Shown piece by piece: positions 44,801-59,800 of a stretch of DNA of 64,000 nt. A program made the position numbers and the translations under genes. How positions within the stretch are numbered: position 1 is the stretch's first letter; the number at the start of each line of letters is the position of its first letter. This DNA comes from Symbiodinium kawagutii (taxonomy: Eukaryota; Sar; Dinophyceae; Suessiales; Symbiodiniaceae). Below the pieces are notes generated by a model. The model did no database searches, was not told where the DNA came from, and saw only the letters and a program-made list of their open reading frames with translations. Location of the stretch: the NCBI GenBank assembly GCA_009767595.1, contig VSDK01023782.1, forward strand, positions 132,383-196,382, read 5' to 3'.

Positions 44801-47800
44801 CAGCCAGCGACAACATCTGTCTAGGGAGGAAGGAGTTGGTCAGTTGATGAACCATATCATGGTACAAATGGGATACAAACCATCACCAGGGGGATATGAA
44901 CCGACCAGCTCAGTGTAGGCAAGTCGGTATGTATATATAAATACAAATATCTCTATATGAGCTGCGTATGCCTACATACTGTCCCAATATATAGATGTGT
45001 ATTCATGTATATATAATTCTAAATGTAGATGAAGGTGAATCTATCTATCAATCAATCCATCTATCTATCAATCGATCTATTCAGCTACAAATCATTCAGA
45101 TTTGTGGCAGAGTTATGCCACTTATGGTAAACCCATCTTTGAACTGGGGAAAGCACCTTGTCAATGCGAAAAAAGGGGCCTTCCAACATGCCATGGACAC
45201 TGGCAAACCCTGTCAATGTGAGACCTGCAAAACATTACACCAACCACATTTCATGGTGAAATGCAAGCTATTTGCAGTGAACATGGGTTATCTATTTTGC
45301 TGGTTTGCGTTGACATGTATTGACCGATCTGCACAGGGTATCTGGTTCTGTAACCATCAATCATTAATTAACCATGGTCTAACCAGAAATAACCATGCTT
45401 AGCTACCCCAACCGCCTATCAACCACTGTTAAATTGAACAACAATTAGCCATTGCTTGTGGCTGCAATTTGTCTATCAACCAGTATTAATCGTCAGCTAC
45501 GCATTTTATTTAACGGTTTCTGGTTGGTGGCCACACCCATCTTAAACCATCAGTGAATCAACAAGCGATCTCAAACCATTGGGGAAAACAAACAACGCTA
45601 AACCACACCAACTACAGTAGTAACTGTTGAACCATTATTCTTGGTTTTTACTCCCTATTAACCAGGGGTTCTTACTACTCCCATTATCATCCGCTATCAA
45701 GAACCTCCCTATAAACCAGTGGTTCTTATTTCTCCCATCATCATCCGCTATCAAGAACCGTTGGGAAAAATAAACGATACTAGTAGTTGTCAAACCAGTA
45801 TGGTTGGTTATTACTCCGTTAGAGTAGGTAAAAAGTTCTGGACAGTAGTTGTCAAACCATTATGCTCTCTATCATCCGTTATTAATCATTATCATCATTA
45901 AGTAAACATCCATTATCAACCAAGTAATGGAATTAGCAATCAATCACTAAACATCCATTATCAGCCATTTCTATTACAGAAAGGGACGCTGTGCGCCCGT
46001 GTGTTTTTCATGGTTTTGGGTTCCCTCCCATTAAAGAAGGAATAATTGATACCAACGGAGAATTCCTCAACTAGTCATATTTGTCTGAATTCTTTGGTGT
46101 TTTTGGTGTGGGGTTTTGGGGCCCCTCCCATTAATAAGTAATAATTGACACCAAAAACACCAAAGATTCTAGGAGAATTCCTCAACTAGTCATGTTTGTC
46201 TGAATTCTTTGGTGTTTTTGGTGTTTTTGGTGTTTTTGGTTTTTTTGGTGTTTTTGGTGTGGGGTTTTGGGGCCCCTCCCATTAAATAAGGAATTATAAT
46301 TGACACCAAAAACACTAGGAATACCAAAAACACCGAAAACACGAAAGATTTCAGGAGAATTTCTCAGGTAGTCATATTTGTCCAAATTATTTGGCGTTTT
46401 TGGTGTCAATTAAATAGGGTCCCTCCCATTAGATAGCGAGGCCCTCCCATTAAATGACTACAATTGACACCATGCTTTCGGTGGTCTGGGTGCCAAATGA
46501 TTAATTAAAGACTCAATCTCAATAGATAGGCCCTAATTGATATTAAGAACATTGAAAACGCAAAAGATTTCAGGACAAGTTGGAGAACGCCCCAAATCCA
46601 AATTTGTGCTTTTGGAGTTTTTGGTGTCGTACTTTCAGACTCATTATTGTCTGTTTAATTACAGCTTCTTGAATTAAGGCATAATTAAATATTACATTTT
46701 TAACTCTGGTTTATTTCATTGAAAATATTTAACCGCAGTATAACCTATTTCAGTAGAATCTATTTAATTAGAGCGTGTCTAAGTGTGGGTACTCTAATTA
46801 GGGTCTATTTGATTAGAGCATATCATAATCTATTCATTCACCAACAAAAACGCCAGAAACACCAAAGCTCGCAGGGAAATTCCTAGATACCAGCATTTGT
46901 CGAAATTATTTGGTGTTTTAGTATTGCGCCGTCAAACTCAATTGTAGCCTGTTAACTACGGCCTGTTGAATTCAGGCATACATCAGGATGACCTACTTAG
47001 CTATCGCCCATTTGATTAGGGCCTATTTGATGACTGCATCGCCTATTTGATTAGGGCCTGTTTAGTGCCTGTATAGCCTATTTAATTAGGTGTCCATTCA
47101 ATGACATTCTGGCCTATTGAACAAGACGCGCAAAAAAAACTAGCAGATTTACTTAACCAGAGCCACTACAAAGCCTCACATACATATGCATACATAAATA
47201 TTGACATTAAGCATTTGCTACATATCACCTTCATATTACTACACCTTTGTAACTTTCAACAAATCAGTGTTTCTATTGACATTTCGGGCGCAGGGCGTCC
47301 CCCTCTCTTCTATTATCATTAACTAATCATCATTATCATCCATTATCAACCACTATCATCCGTTACACCATTGCACAAGCTAACACACCACCAAGTAGTG
47401 ACGCGCATTGCTATCTTCAGCTGCGCCTCTGGGAAACCACTTGCGTTGCTTGATGGTCTCTGGTGGCATATATCCAGGCCTCGGGGACGTCTTTGCGGCA
47501 CGGCGTTGCCAAGGGAAGGTGAACCGCTGGTGACGTGCACGACTACTTGGGGTTATAGCTGGGATTCGACAACGGTGAATAGCCCTACAACGTGGGTTGT
47601 AACCCCTAGAGCTATGTTCATATATTGTGATATAGCAACCAAATACAAAATGGTTAACGATATGGTTATTGTGATGATATGGTTCGTAATGGTTAATGTT
47701 GGTTGCCGCTGGACGGAGAAGTGGGAAGCTTCGTGTTGATGAATCATGGTTGATGATTGATAGTCGCTAGAGGCAGTTCTAACCAACAAATAACCAGTAA

Positions 47801-50800
47801 ATGGGGAAACTACCAACAATGACTGGGCATATGACAGAAGATAATCACACTTAAACAGAAATCATGGGGATATAAGCAGCAAATAGCCCGATATTGGGAA
47901 AAGAAACCAACGTTTTTCATTTTCCATTACAGCAGTCCTCAAGCCCGAACCACTCATGGGGAGAGTATCAGTATGAGATGCATTCGAAAGTTTCAAGGAA
48001 TGCCCCATCATCGACCATGGATCTCATGGAAAATTGTTTTTGACCGTGGTGATAAGTGGGGGGAGTTGCACTACTTACGACCCGGGCTGTATAAACGTGG
48101 TTGGAATAAACCAGAGAACTAGTGCAAGCGCACAAATAGATACGCATAGTACGTGGTTTCCCCCTGGTCAGGTTACTTGTTGACATGTTGCAACGGACCT
48201 TCGGTCACTTGAGAAAGCACCAACAATGATTGGGGATATAACCAGAAATCCTGCGGATATAGCAAACGAGGAAACGAATCGCCTATAAACCGTTCATATT
48301 TCATGGGGAAAGCTGGCTATGAATCAAAATTTGCCAACCAATAATGGGAGACATCAACTAAGCATTTTATAGGGAAAACAGCCTCGTTAATGGTAGGGGA
48401 ACCAGGGGGACTAAGGGTGAACTGACCCACAGCCACCTCTTTGCAACTTGGGAATTGATCTCCCACGACCTGCAGCTGGCCACTGGAAACAAACCTTGGC
48501 TGGTGGTGCAAGACCCCATGCCTTGATGCGCAGGTCATTTCAACAAAAAGCATGCGCTTGTCATCTGCACGACAAACGGCAATTCAACGAAACCGCAATG
48601 ATGAAAGAAGAGCTGGCCAGTGGGTAGCGGCCTGTGATCACACGAACAATCAACCGAATGTCAACATCAGACAGGTCATATCTTTCTTCACAGTTAAATA
48701 CGCAAAAATATTGGCAAAACAAAGCTTTCATAAATATGCAATTTGAACGGTTGAACCATTCGTATGAATCACAAAAACTAAGCTCTGGTAGACCAACCTC
48801 GAATAGGAACATCCACAACTTGTATTGGTTTACCTACAAAAAATGATGGCGATTCCTAGCTTCCAGGTTACTTTACCAGAGAGATCCAGAGAGTAAGTCA
48901 TTGTTGATCATTTATCATTCCTCAGATTTGTGACAGTTCCAATGATTCAACACTGATGGAATGATTGCAAAGAGGAGCGTGCCTTCATTACTACTATCTT
49001 TGGCTACTATCAAGCACCACATCCTCACCATCACCTGCATATCACCAGCATCATTCACTCTGACTTGCTCCCGAGCCATCTCGGTTTCCCACATGACAAT
49101 CCCAGTGATCGCTTACGAGGCGATGTGCGACCATTCCAACTGGGGCATTGGCGAACGAACCATGGATGCTAACCATCTACCATCACTACTGGAATGATCA
49201 AGCATTTCATGGTTAGTATCCATGGTTAGTTATCCCATCATAGATCATTCCAGTAGTGATGGTAGAATGCTGGATATGATGGTCGGTATCCGGTGCTATT
49301 CCTACTGTTGCTGGTTGGGCTATCCTCCAAGAACCTTGGTGAACGCTGGCATTTTCTGGGTCTCCGCACGTGCCGCCAGGCATGCCTCAGGGCAAAGGTG
49401 GTACCCGGTTGGTGGCTAGGCTAACGATGTCTGGATGGATCACAGAAACAAGAATCCTGATTTGCAAAGAGAACACATCTCACCAAATTTTTGATAGATC
49501 AGTATCTTTACACACAATTGGTTTATGGTGTTGGTTGCTTGCTTGGTTGATGAATCGCCAATTCACCGATTTACAAAGAGAACTCGCAGCATAAAAATCA
49601 CCAACCTCCCCCCAGCTTCCCCAACTTGCCCTATTCATGCTTGGGGAACAACAGCCTGCCACTACCTGTCGACCAAAGTGAACCGCTGATGTTCAGCTCA
49701 AAGATGGTGCTGGCAAGTGGACACAGTCATGCAATAGTGTAATGCAGCTGGTATTCAAAGACGTGCACACACAAACAAATTTATACATAAATGAATGAAT
49801 GTACTTATATATATATATACATGCATGCATAGCTATGAATAAAAGACTTTAAACAACACACATTAAGGCTGTACTTATAATTCTTGTTGCTAATTAATGG
49901 CCTGATGAATTAAACCTGATTAAACTAAACATTAACAAACATCGTACTTCCCTGGTGGCCTACCATTTCCAGTTTCTCAGCCCACCTGTGTGCAGCCCAA
50001 GCACCATTGGAGGCAGTGACCATGGCACGACACACCCCGAAGTCGATGACCACCACCTGCCAGCGGCGGTGGTTGTAGAACTTGTTGAGGCAGCTGCTGG
50101 TTGCGCCCCCAAGAAACCCGTTGGGCCCGTTGACCACAAGTTTTTGAGCGCTGCTGTTGGGGGCCCCAAAAATAGCTGGTTTATTACTATAAATGACTAT
50201 TAATGGATGATTTGGGGGTACTCCTATGGCTTGAGAAACCACCATTTTCCTCTTTGAGGAAACTTCTAAGAGCGTGGGGCTGCTCGCCAGCAGTAGTCAA
50301 TATCTCACCACGATGGATGATGGGGTTTCCATGAATCCCCTGCTGTGCGGTGGTTCAAACGGCCGAATGGAAAACCTACTCTGGTTGGTGCTTGAACCAC
50401 CCCGTCATGAAACGTATGCGCAAGTCAACCAACCATTTGCTAACAACTACCAGGGAAAATAAAAAATAATCACAACCACCAACCAGTAGTTGTTTCACCA
50501 CTGTTGTCGGTTATTATCCTCTATTACCCATTGTAAAACCGCCAACCAGTAGTTACTTCACCATTATTGTTGGTTATTCTTCCCACTTAAAAACCATAAA
50601 AAACAATTATAAAACCACCAAGCAGTACGAATCTTTGATGACAAATGATGCTGATCTTTCACGTCACTCCACCAGCGGCCACACCCTGATCATCGATGAT
50701 CATGGCCTGCCATTTATTGGCACAAGCGGCCATCAAACCGCTACATCATCCAGGATAACAACACACATCAACCATTACTCATAGTTGTTGAACAAAACAC

Positions 50801-53800
50801 ATAATTGAATATAATTGATCAATATCAACTAGTAAACCAATATCATATCAATCATATCATCCTAGTATATCAATCATTCATCAACCACTAGTTATCAACC
50901 ATTCAACAACCATTCGTCGGCCATTGGTCAACTTGTCAACCCATGATTCTCAATGGCAGCCAACCCGGTACGCTTCACCTCGGGCTTTCGGAAGTCGCTG
51001 CTCTTGATCATGATGTTCGGTTCCTGGCGGTGACTTCGATTCGCCAGGGGCGGCATGGCGACATGACATGAGGGTGGGAAAGTCCTCCAATGGGTCACCA
51101 TCCCGAGAATAAACCGGTCAATGGTGGTCAAGCACTGTGAATCACTTTCGCTCAACGATGGTCGAAGAAACGAGACTGATGGCTCTCAAGCCACTGAGGA
51201 TGGGTTGGTCATTGGTTCATCTAGCTTTTCCAGTCTTGTGGATTAAGTTCGCGCGCCCCAAATCCAGGCAGCATCACAAACTTCGTAGCACCACTCACTC
51301 AACAATTTCAGCTGGGCGATTCTCCTGTATCATGGCACCAACAACAGAACCATCTACCTGGCCGGTGATGTATAACTGTACTCATCGTATTGCCATTTCA
51401 GTGACCTATCCCAAATGTGAACGAGAAATTATACATGTTCGAGCCCACCAGCGAAACTGATTGATATCTCCAAGGATTGCTGATGATTGTTTCATATTGA
51501 TTCCAGTTCTTGCCGATTAGTGTGGGTTTTTAAGCACCAAGGGCGCGGAACTGGGATAGGACCAACAGTAATTAGCCATGCTTGGCTGCTACATCCCTAC
51601 CTCACGAACACCAGCGCTCTGAAGCGAATTGATCCATCGATATCCGTTGATGGCCCTGTGATTGTTGACTCAACACCTGTGAAAAACGATCATCCATGGA
51701 TATCAATGGATCATAAGGTCATACTGTCATTAACCAGGGCTGGAAGGCCACAAGTACACAAGGCCCTTGTTAAACTTGGTGATTCAGGGGTGCCCAGTAG
51801 CAAAGGCTGGAAGGTCTGCCGATGTCATCGGCACCATCTCTTGGCCTTACATCCAAAGCCCTAAGCCTTGCTGCCAGGGTGGGAACCACTCCATAGCAAT
51901 GAAAATCACCATGTTTTTAGAGACACCAACAAATAGATGTTTGATATTCCATTTTAGATTATCAAAAGATATAATCGTTGATTGATTTTCCATGTCAGAT
52001 TACCAGAAAGTATCCCCAATTCCAAGAAAAATCTCTGATGATGGTTCGGAAGCACCGTGTCATCCGATTGCGTGAATGGTGCTTTTGACAATAACCCATC
52101 TCTCACATACTTGGAATTGCTGGCTATTGACGGCTGTTGTAACCCACTTTCAGCAACAATGAATCAGGGTCAATCATCATTAGCAATGACTGTCGCCCTC
52201 CCTATCTATGAATCATCAACCCATATGGACAATGAAGTCGGTTGCTTTTAGCATCATCAATCACATGTATTCAATCAACATCATCATTCATACATCTACT
52301 ATGATATATTGACAACATCATGAACCTTGTTTATTCTCTATTGGGATAGCCCAATTGGATCCAATTGGGATATCTAAACCATCAACTCATGATTAACCCG
52401 GCTATCTCAACGATTCATCCCGCTGTCTCAGCACGAACTGTTGCCCAGGGACGTCCGCGGCCCCCCAGTTGCTGGTTTCGCAGCGCTTGGTTTCGTCCTT
52501 GATGTCGCAATGCATCATGGATTGCTCGTGCATGAACTCCAACGCCTTGCCGAAACGCAGGTGCACAGTGGGCCCTGAAGAGGTCATGGCACATGGTTTG
52601 AAATGGTGGCAGCTGATAGTTGAGAATGGATTGGGGTTGACATTCACCGGGGTAACCCATACATGCCCTATGATAATGGATGATTGAGTGGATATGGCAA
52701 CCCCTATGATAATGGCTGATGAGGGTTGATGGTTGATGTAAAGTTACTGATGGTAAGTAAACATAGTTTACGAAGCATGGTCAATGCAATCATGGTCAAA
52801 GGTTGCAGGGGAAAACAGCTGGTCTAACAACAACCATAAATACATGTACCTAAACAAAAATACCAAATTACATGAATGTATAAATGTATACACTGGTCTG
52901 GTCATCACTGGTCGGTGCTTACAACCCATCCCACAAATATGTTTGTCGTTGGGAAACCGTCTCCGCGTGTATGGTTGAGAAAACAGTGTGCTTTTGAAAC
53001 AGCAACCAGGTCATGGAGTCATGAATTTTTATTGATCGGCAGTGATGGTTGTTATTTTCAAATAACATTAACAATGCAGCTAATCAATTGGTTCAACAAT
53101 TAGTTCGTATTGATTAAATTACACAAGTCTGAAAAAAACAGACATTTGCAAATAGATATCGTCCAAATGTTTATGGACACGCAAGGACACGCACAAACGC
53201 CAAAAACCCGAGTTTTCAATAGTTTTTCATGTGCCAGGTGTTGCTTTTCAAAATCTGCGGGGTGCCCGAGCTTAGGCTCAAGGTTTCTCCCCTCGAAATT
53301 CTAGGATTTTCTCCCCTGTTGCAATCATTTATCCCCTCAAAAAATCCGGGTTGCATCCCGGATCCCAAGTGCTCCCTGGGATTTTCATGGCACCGCGTGG
53401 CAGCAGAAACCTCAGCGCACTGGCGAAAGATGCTGCGCCACCAGTCCTGCGCCACGAAAAGTGGCCATGGCGATGGTGGTTGAGGGGTCATGGCTAATGA
53501 ATGGCTGATCATGGTTGATGGTGGTTACAATGATCAATCATGTCTGATGATGGTTTTTGGATTGTTTGATCATGGTCGGTGGTGGTTAACCATGATTAGT
53601 TGTGGTTAAAAATGATCAATCTTGGTTTGAAAAGGGTGACAAATGGTCTGATCGTGGTTAATGACAATGGTCAATGGATGGTCGATGTTCGCGCTCTAAG
53701 CATGATTGTTGATAAATGTGCAACGACGATCATTAATAATGAGGATGCACCAACTATAAAGGCCTATCTAGCAAGGATTTATGATGGTAAATGATGGCTG

Positions 53801-56800
53801 GATAGAGATTCAAAACTAAAATGTAGTCCTTGACGGTTGATTAACAGGGGTTCTCCCCAAGAGCTTTGGTTTCCCACAAAAACGGTATCCCGCCCAATTG
53901 TAAACCTATGGGTTTAGGATCCGGGGTTTACATTAATCTATTTTGAAACATGGTGATCAATAACAAGTGTCCATGCCCGCGTTCACGGTGATCCATGAGG
54001 TATATCAGCCAATTTCCAGGGTCAACGGTATACGGTATACTTGCCAATCACATTCGACCACACGTGATTGGAAATCCAATTTTCAATGTATCACGGCCAG
54101 TTCCGTATCATACCATCTATGATCAACAAAGCACCAAACTTGGTCAGAAACGAATTCGCTTAGGATATTTCATACAATTCATTACCAATAGTGTGCACAC
54201 ACATACAGATACATCTTACAAGTAAAAATGTACAAACATCAGTGGTACATCCAACTATCCGCTTGAAAAAACTGTATGTGCAAAAAAACCTTCAACATGT
54301 AAATGCAACAAACCGAAAAACTAGCAAACCTGCATATCAACTCATATGGTGCCACTGCTCTATCACTTGGTTCTATCCAGGTGTTTGTTCCTACTCATGC
54401 GGCGAAAAAAAATTGACTGAAACATGCACAGTACATAATTACAAAGATGCGAGTGCATAGCCTTTGCCTTCGTACTTGAAAGCCAACTAGTAGACCACCG
54501 CCATTCTTAAATTTATTGGATACCACGTCTTTTCTGCACATTTGGCCGTAGGTCAGAACCTGGGGCCCTTTTCTGTTCACATCCCGAAGCAGTTATCGTG
54601 TTTGGATGCTCACCACTCTATTCTGGGGTTGGTTGCTATTCACTCACCTGCATGTGCCCATATACCACGGTTGATAGGAATACTGACCATGGTAATGGTT
54701 AAACACCAGTCACTTTATGGTGAACGATGCATCATGTTTGATTGACGGGATTCTCAATCCTTATTGGATCCATTCATGAGGGTGGCCAATGATCGACAAC
54801 TAACAATGACATGTCATGAAGAAAAGTGAAACCAAGGTTGGAAAAAGTTAATGCCTAGTGAAATACCATGCCGAATGACCAAATGGCATTAAAGGTCAAT
54901 CACCAATATTTATTGATCACTGTCAATATCACCATTGCCTTACACATGATAATGAGTCATCTCACAATTTCATGATGAATTGCTATCAATCACTACTAAA
55001 ATCAATTAAACCCTTCGAGTCCAAGAGCATTGGTTCTGCGCGGGTCAACGACTTGGTCGTTCATCCAAGGAACCATTCGCGTCAAATTGCTTCTCTGTCA
55101 TGCTTGCTGCAGCTGCCAAGGTATGGGGGCTGGGTGATGGAGATTGCCCCAATTGCCAGCTTCCCCAGACAGCGTGCACATGCCGAAGTACATGCTGAGA
55201 AGAGGAAGAGACCACATGCTAATGTCGAGGACAGAGAAGAAGAGAAGCTCCACGTGCTCAACAGTGCGGGTACGGCTGCGAAGACATGGGGAATCCGGTC
55301 TGCAAAGCTCTCACGGGTCCCCAGTAGAAGATGCCCTTGGTCGGACGACCAGTCCCGGCCTGGAAATCGCTGAGAACTCGACCTTGGCCCTGAATGAGCT
55401 CCAGGATGTCTCCTGGAACTCTGCCTAGCTCAGAGGCTGCGACGAGAAGGCTTTGCCACGATGGTAGACAATAGTAGTGGTTGAACAGCTGTTGCGCATT
55501 GATGGTTAGATAGTAATGGCTCATAACATAGTAATGGTTAATAGATAATAATGGCATTCTAATAACATAGTAATGGCTACTATCTACCACGCATTGATGG
55601 TTAGATAGTAATGGCTAATAACATAATAGTGATTGGTCGTGGTCAGTAGATAACCAAGCACTGGTTTGTACTCGTCAAACACCTAGGATAATGGTTCGAT
55701 GCTACGAAGACGGTCGTAGAAGTGCTCGAGGCATGGAAGAAGTGGCAGTTCATCGTTGCACGTCCTGAGAAGGTTGACGGTGGATCGGAGCAGGTGACGG
55801 ATTCGATTCGTCTGAGTCGATCGGCCACCGCTCAGCAAGGTCACCTGGAGTCCTTGCGTAGCTCCTGGCAGTGCCCCAAGCCCTGGTGCCATGCGCGGAG
55901 CTAAGGGAGCTATGCCCTGTGTGTTCCCCACTGTGGCTGCCTGGTCAAAGGCCTGCGGTACTTCTGCCTCTGACTGCCCCAGCTGTGGCACTTGTTTGAC
56001 CTCCTGTCCTTTCAACGCGACTCGCAGCTGTGCCTTCATGATGAGCAAAGGGAAATAACCCGCAGTAGGACATTCTACCACTCTTTCCATTCTACCAAAA
56101 CATGCATTGACCAGTGAAAGAAAGCAAAGTGCCCCAACTGGGCTCAATTTCCACATGATGGGTTGCTGGTGCATCCTGTGGACAAACGCTTGCATGTCAT
56201 ACGCGGACCTCCTGCTCACATCTCGAACTGGATCTGCCCCGGCTTCCGACAAAAGCCTTCACTAGTTCATCAACAATCTCTATTCATCACCAGCCACCAA
56301 TCATCTCTGTGGATCACCGAAAGGAATCACTAGTTTATCAATAATCACTAGTTATCACCTATAGTCACTAGTTATCAGCTGTAGTAATCCACCACCTTAG
56401 AAATTGATCACCTTAGAATCACTAGTCCATCACTGATCTGCATGGCCAACACATTATCTCGGTCACCACGCCGAACGCTCGTTCGCCGGAACGTCCGTGT
56501 CCTCCGTCATGGGCACCTGCTGCTCCTTGGCCCGCTGCGTGAGCGTCATGAAGTCGCCGCCGTGGTAGGGTTCGCCCACCATGTAGTAGAACCTGGGCGA
56601 CCAGGGGTCGCAGGCTTGGTCGATTGATGCTACAGGGGATCGGATTAAGGATGGACTTCATCTTTGCTGAATTGGCAATGGGTCAAGCAGTTAACCAACC
56701 ATTTTATAGGGGATAATGACCAACCATTTTATAGGGAAACCAATGGCCAATGATGGGGAACCAAAGGTACGGGGTTTTGACCCACAGCCAATTGATGCTT

Positions 56801-59800
56801 AAGTGTAGGGGACCATGGACAAACTGCAATAGAAAGGAATGGGTTGATGGTGGGTAGTGCATGATGGTTAAGGGTTGGCTAGTTGATGCTTAGATACAGG
56901 GGATAGTAGGGAATATCGTTGTTAATGGTTAATGATGGTTAAAACCAGCTCACACTTGGTGAATCATGGTTTTTCAGGATCAATGATACTTTAAATGGTG
57001 GATAATTGATGGATTATGATCGTTAATTGATGGATGATGACTTTCAATATATGTATGATGATGGTTCATTGATGTTTCATGATGGAGTCGATGCTTGATG
57101 ATGATTGATGATTCATGCCAGTGGATTCGTGACTGTCTACCCACTAATCATCAATCAATGGTGAATTGATGGTTCATGTTGGTCAATAACCTGCTTGCCA
57201 CTTGTGGCCATACTGGTTGCTGAATGAAGTTTTCGGCTCAGGTTCGTCATTATCCCAGATTTCAACCATCCAGCTACTGGGATTGACATAAATACTCCCA
57301 GCTTCCCAGTAGATCAACCTCTCAACTTGAAAGCAAGATACAGGTTGAACATTTGCAGCTATGAACTTGGTCATAGATCCGATCCATAGATGGTGTAGTT
57401 CCAGATTTGGGGGTTCCTTACTATCTTCTTCATGGAACGTTTTTCTGACAAGCGCAGGGAGCCACCAATTGAGCAGCGTCAAAAAAGCGGGGGAAGCCTC
57501 GAAAAGGCCGGGAGCGGTGACAATTGTATTGCTTGTTGTTCACTGAGCCTTGTGTGATTGTTATAACCATTATAACAACAGTGAAGCAACAAGAAGCTAA
57601 GTATCACTGGGCCTTGTTGCTTCATTGTTGTTATTTTTTAAATGTTCATGTTGGACGAGCAAAATTCCACAGCAAGGCCGATAGATCAACCATGGACAAC
57701 CATGGACTGGTCCCTGATGGCACCATTGGACCCTCCTACTTGGATGTGCAGCTGGGGTTGGATGTAATACCGAACATACCATCCTCCCTGGAATCATCAA
57801 GACGAGTAAGCAAATGAGCATACTCAACATCAATGGTTGGCCAATCCACAGAATCCTGGTGAGTGGAGGTTTTGTCAGAAATCCGAATATCCCATGCTTC
57901 TTGAACCAGATGACCAACATCATGCTTTGACAAACGAGAAAGCTCTACAACAGAACCGCGATCCGAAAGCAGCCCTCCATCGTCTGTAATCTGCATCGGT
58001 ATACCCACGGCACAGTCTGGAGATGGCGAGCTGTTGCTCATGTGTTGCGCCTCCTGCTAAATTTTGCAGGATCTCGCATGCTTTCTCGAGAAGGTACCGG
58101 GGACCTCTCTTTCCCATGCTCGCCAGGAAGAGAAATTGGTCTCTGGCAACGCCTGCCGCAGTGGAGATGGGGATTCCCGCTGGCAGCGTTTGGAATTGCT
58201 GTGCATCCTGATACTCAATCACCACCGCCTTAGACGGGATGAGAGCACTCATGAGGACCAGAAGGACGAAGACAGTCTTCAACGACATCATCACATCCAC
58301 TCCAATGTTGTTCGAATTGAGTCAACGGCAGATTGCAACACAGCACTCCTTCAAATAATCATGGATATTGATATAAACCCTATGAGGTGGGTGAACGAAC
58401 CTCTATAGCCATGGTCAATTACCACTGACTAACTGGGGATGGTTAATGATTATTGCTAATTACTGCTTAACTGAGCTATAACCATGGTGAACTAAGCCCT
58501 CTAAGGTATCTGAACGATCCCCTCTCACCACAGCCGTAGCCAATGGACGACCGATCCTGGGGCCCGTCTGAGCTCCGCGCTGGCTATCGTAAAAGAGCTC
58601 AATCACCTGGCTGGGGGCCGCTGCCATGGAGCTGTTCACCCTGGCCATTCGTGCCACCATGGCTCCCCTCTGGAAAGCATGGCTATGGAAACGACGTCCA
58701 AGACTTGATATAGAGAAATCATATGAAATCATCAGTTTTGGGGCTACCATTTTTTGACAATCCTAGAGCGCGACATGGTGAATCATGGTGGGTGATGATG
58801 GCTAACACTACGGTTGATGGTGAAAACACCAAGTTGAGTGTTGGTAAGGATCATGTTTCTGCCACCGGCCCAAAAACCGGCGCAGCGTTTTTGTGTTTAT
58901 TCGTTTTGGGGATGTGGGGTTGGGGTTGGGGTGGGGTAGGGTGGTTTGGGGTGGGGCATGTTAACGTTCACTTGCACTTGCAACCGATGTTGATGCTTGC
59001 ATTTGCAATGACCAAGTCAGCGCACGCACTGCCAAGAAGATGCGCAAGATGAGGTGAAGAAATAGTCCGAAATCATGTGCATTTTCCCATAGCAAATGCA
59101 AAACATGTTGAAAAATAGGACATATTTTGCACTCATTATCAGGTGTGAAATGTCGTTTTATCCTGAACGAAATGATAAATTTTCATAGATCGTACTGGAA
59201 TTCACATACATAAAAAAAAAACATATTCGCATGTGCAATTTATGGACATATGCACATTTTCTCTTGTTCTAACACGGCTGGTGAACTGAAAATGACTGAA
59301 TCGTGTGGGCCGGTTTCCGGGCCGGTAGCATGTTTATGAGAATGACAGTGAGGCATGGTGAATAAACGTGAATAATGACAGAGTATGGTACATAATGCTG
59401 AATGATGGTGAAAGTGTTGTTTAATACCGACTTATATCCAACAGCGCTGGAGATGAATAACAACACCAGGCACCCATCTGAGACACCGGGGGTAATTCGT
59501 ACACCACGGTCGAAACATGCGCGCGACAGTGTGCGCCAATTCGTGGGATGGACAAACCCAGGTGTAGCCTACAATGGCCTACAACGCATCATGGCAGAGC
59601 GTAGTTGGATAATTGGTTGGTGGTGCTCACCACCCCGTCATGAAAAATATGCGCAAGTCAACCAAGCATTTGTTAGTGACTACGCTTGGAAAGTAATCAA
59701 AATGTGAATGAAACCACCAACCAGATAAGTCATGTGGATGGTTGAGTAATTTTTGGCCTAATCTACATCCTGCGGAGTTTGCAGACTGCTTGTTGTTCTT

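Noticed and set aside
50021..50056. Short version of K7 ending at RAM
   Set aside because: Possible in phase with an earlier K8 start, but gives an unusually short activation loop; the longer exon with a better donor was preferred.
51302..51365. Small exons on either strand (plus AILLYHGTNNRTIYLA, minus VDGSVVGAMIQENRPAEIVE)
   Set aside because: Both strands are equally plausible and each is short, so no call was made.
52453..52498. Kinase lacking the catalytic Asn (DIKDETKR)
   Set aside because: First read as a degenerate kinase; the exon at 50979-51023 supplies EPN in phase, so this stretch is intron after a GA donor.
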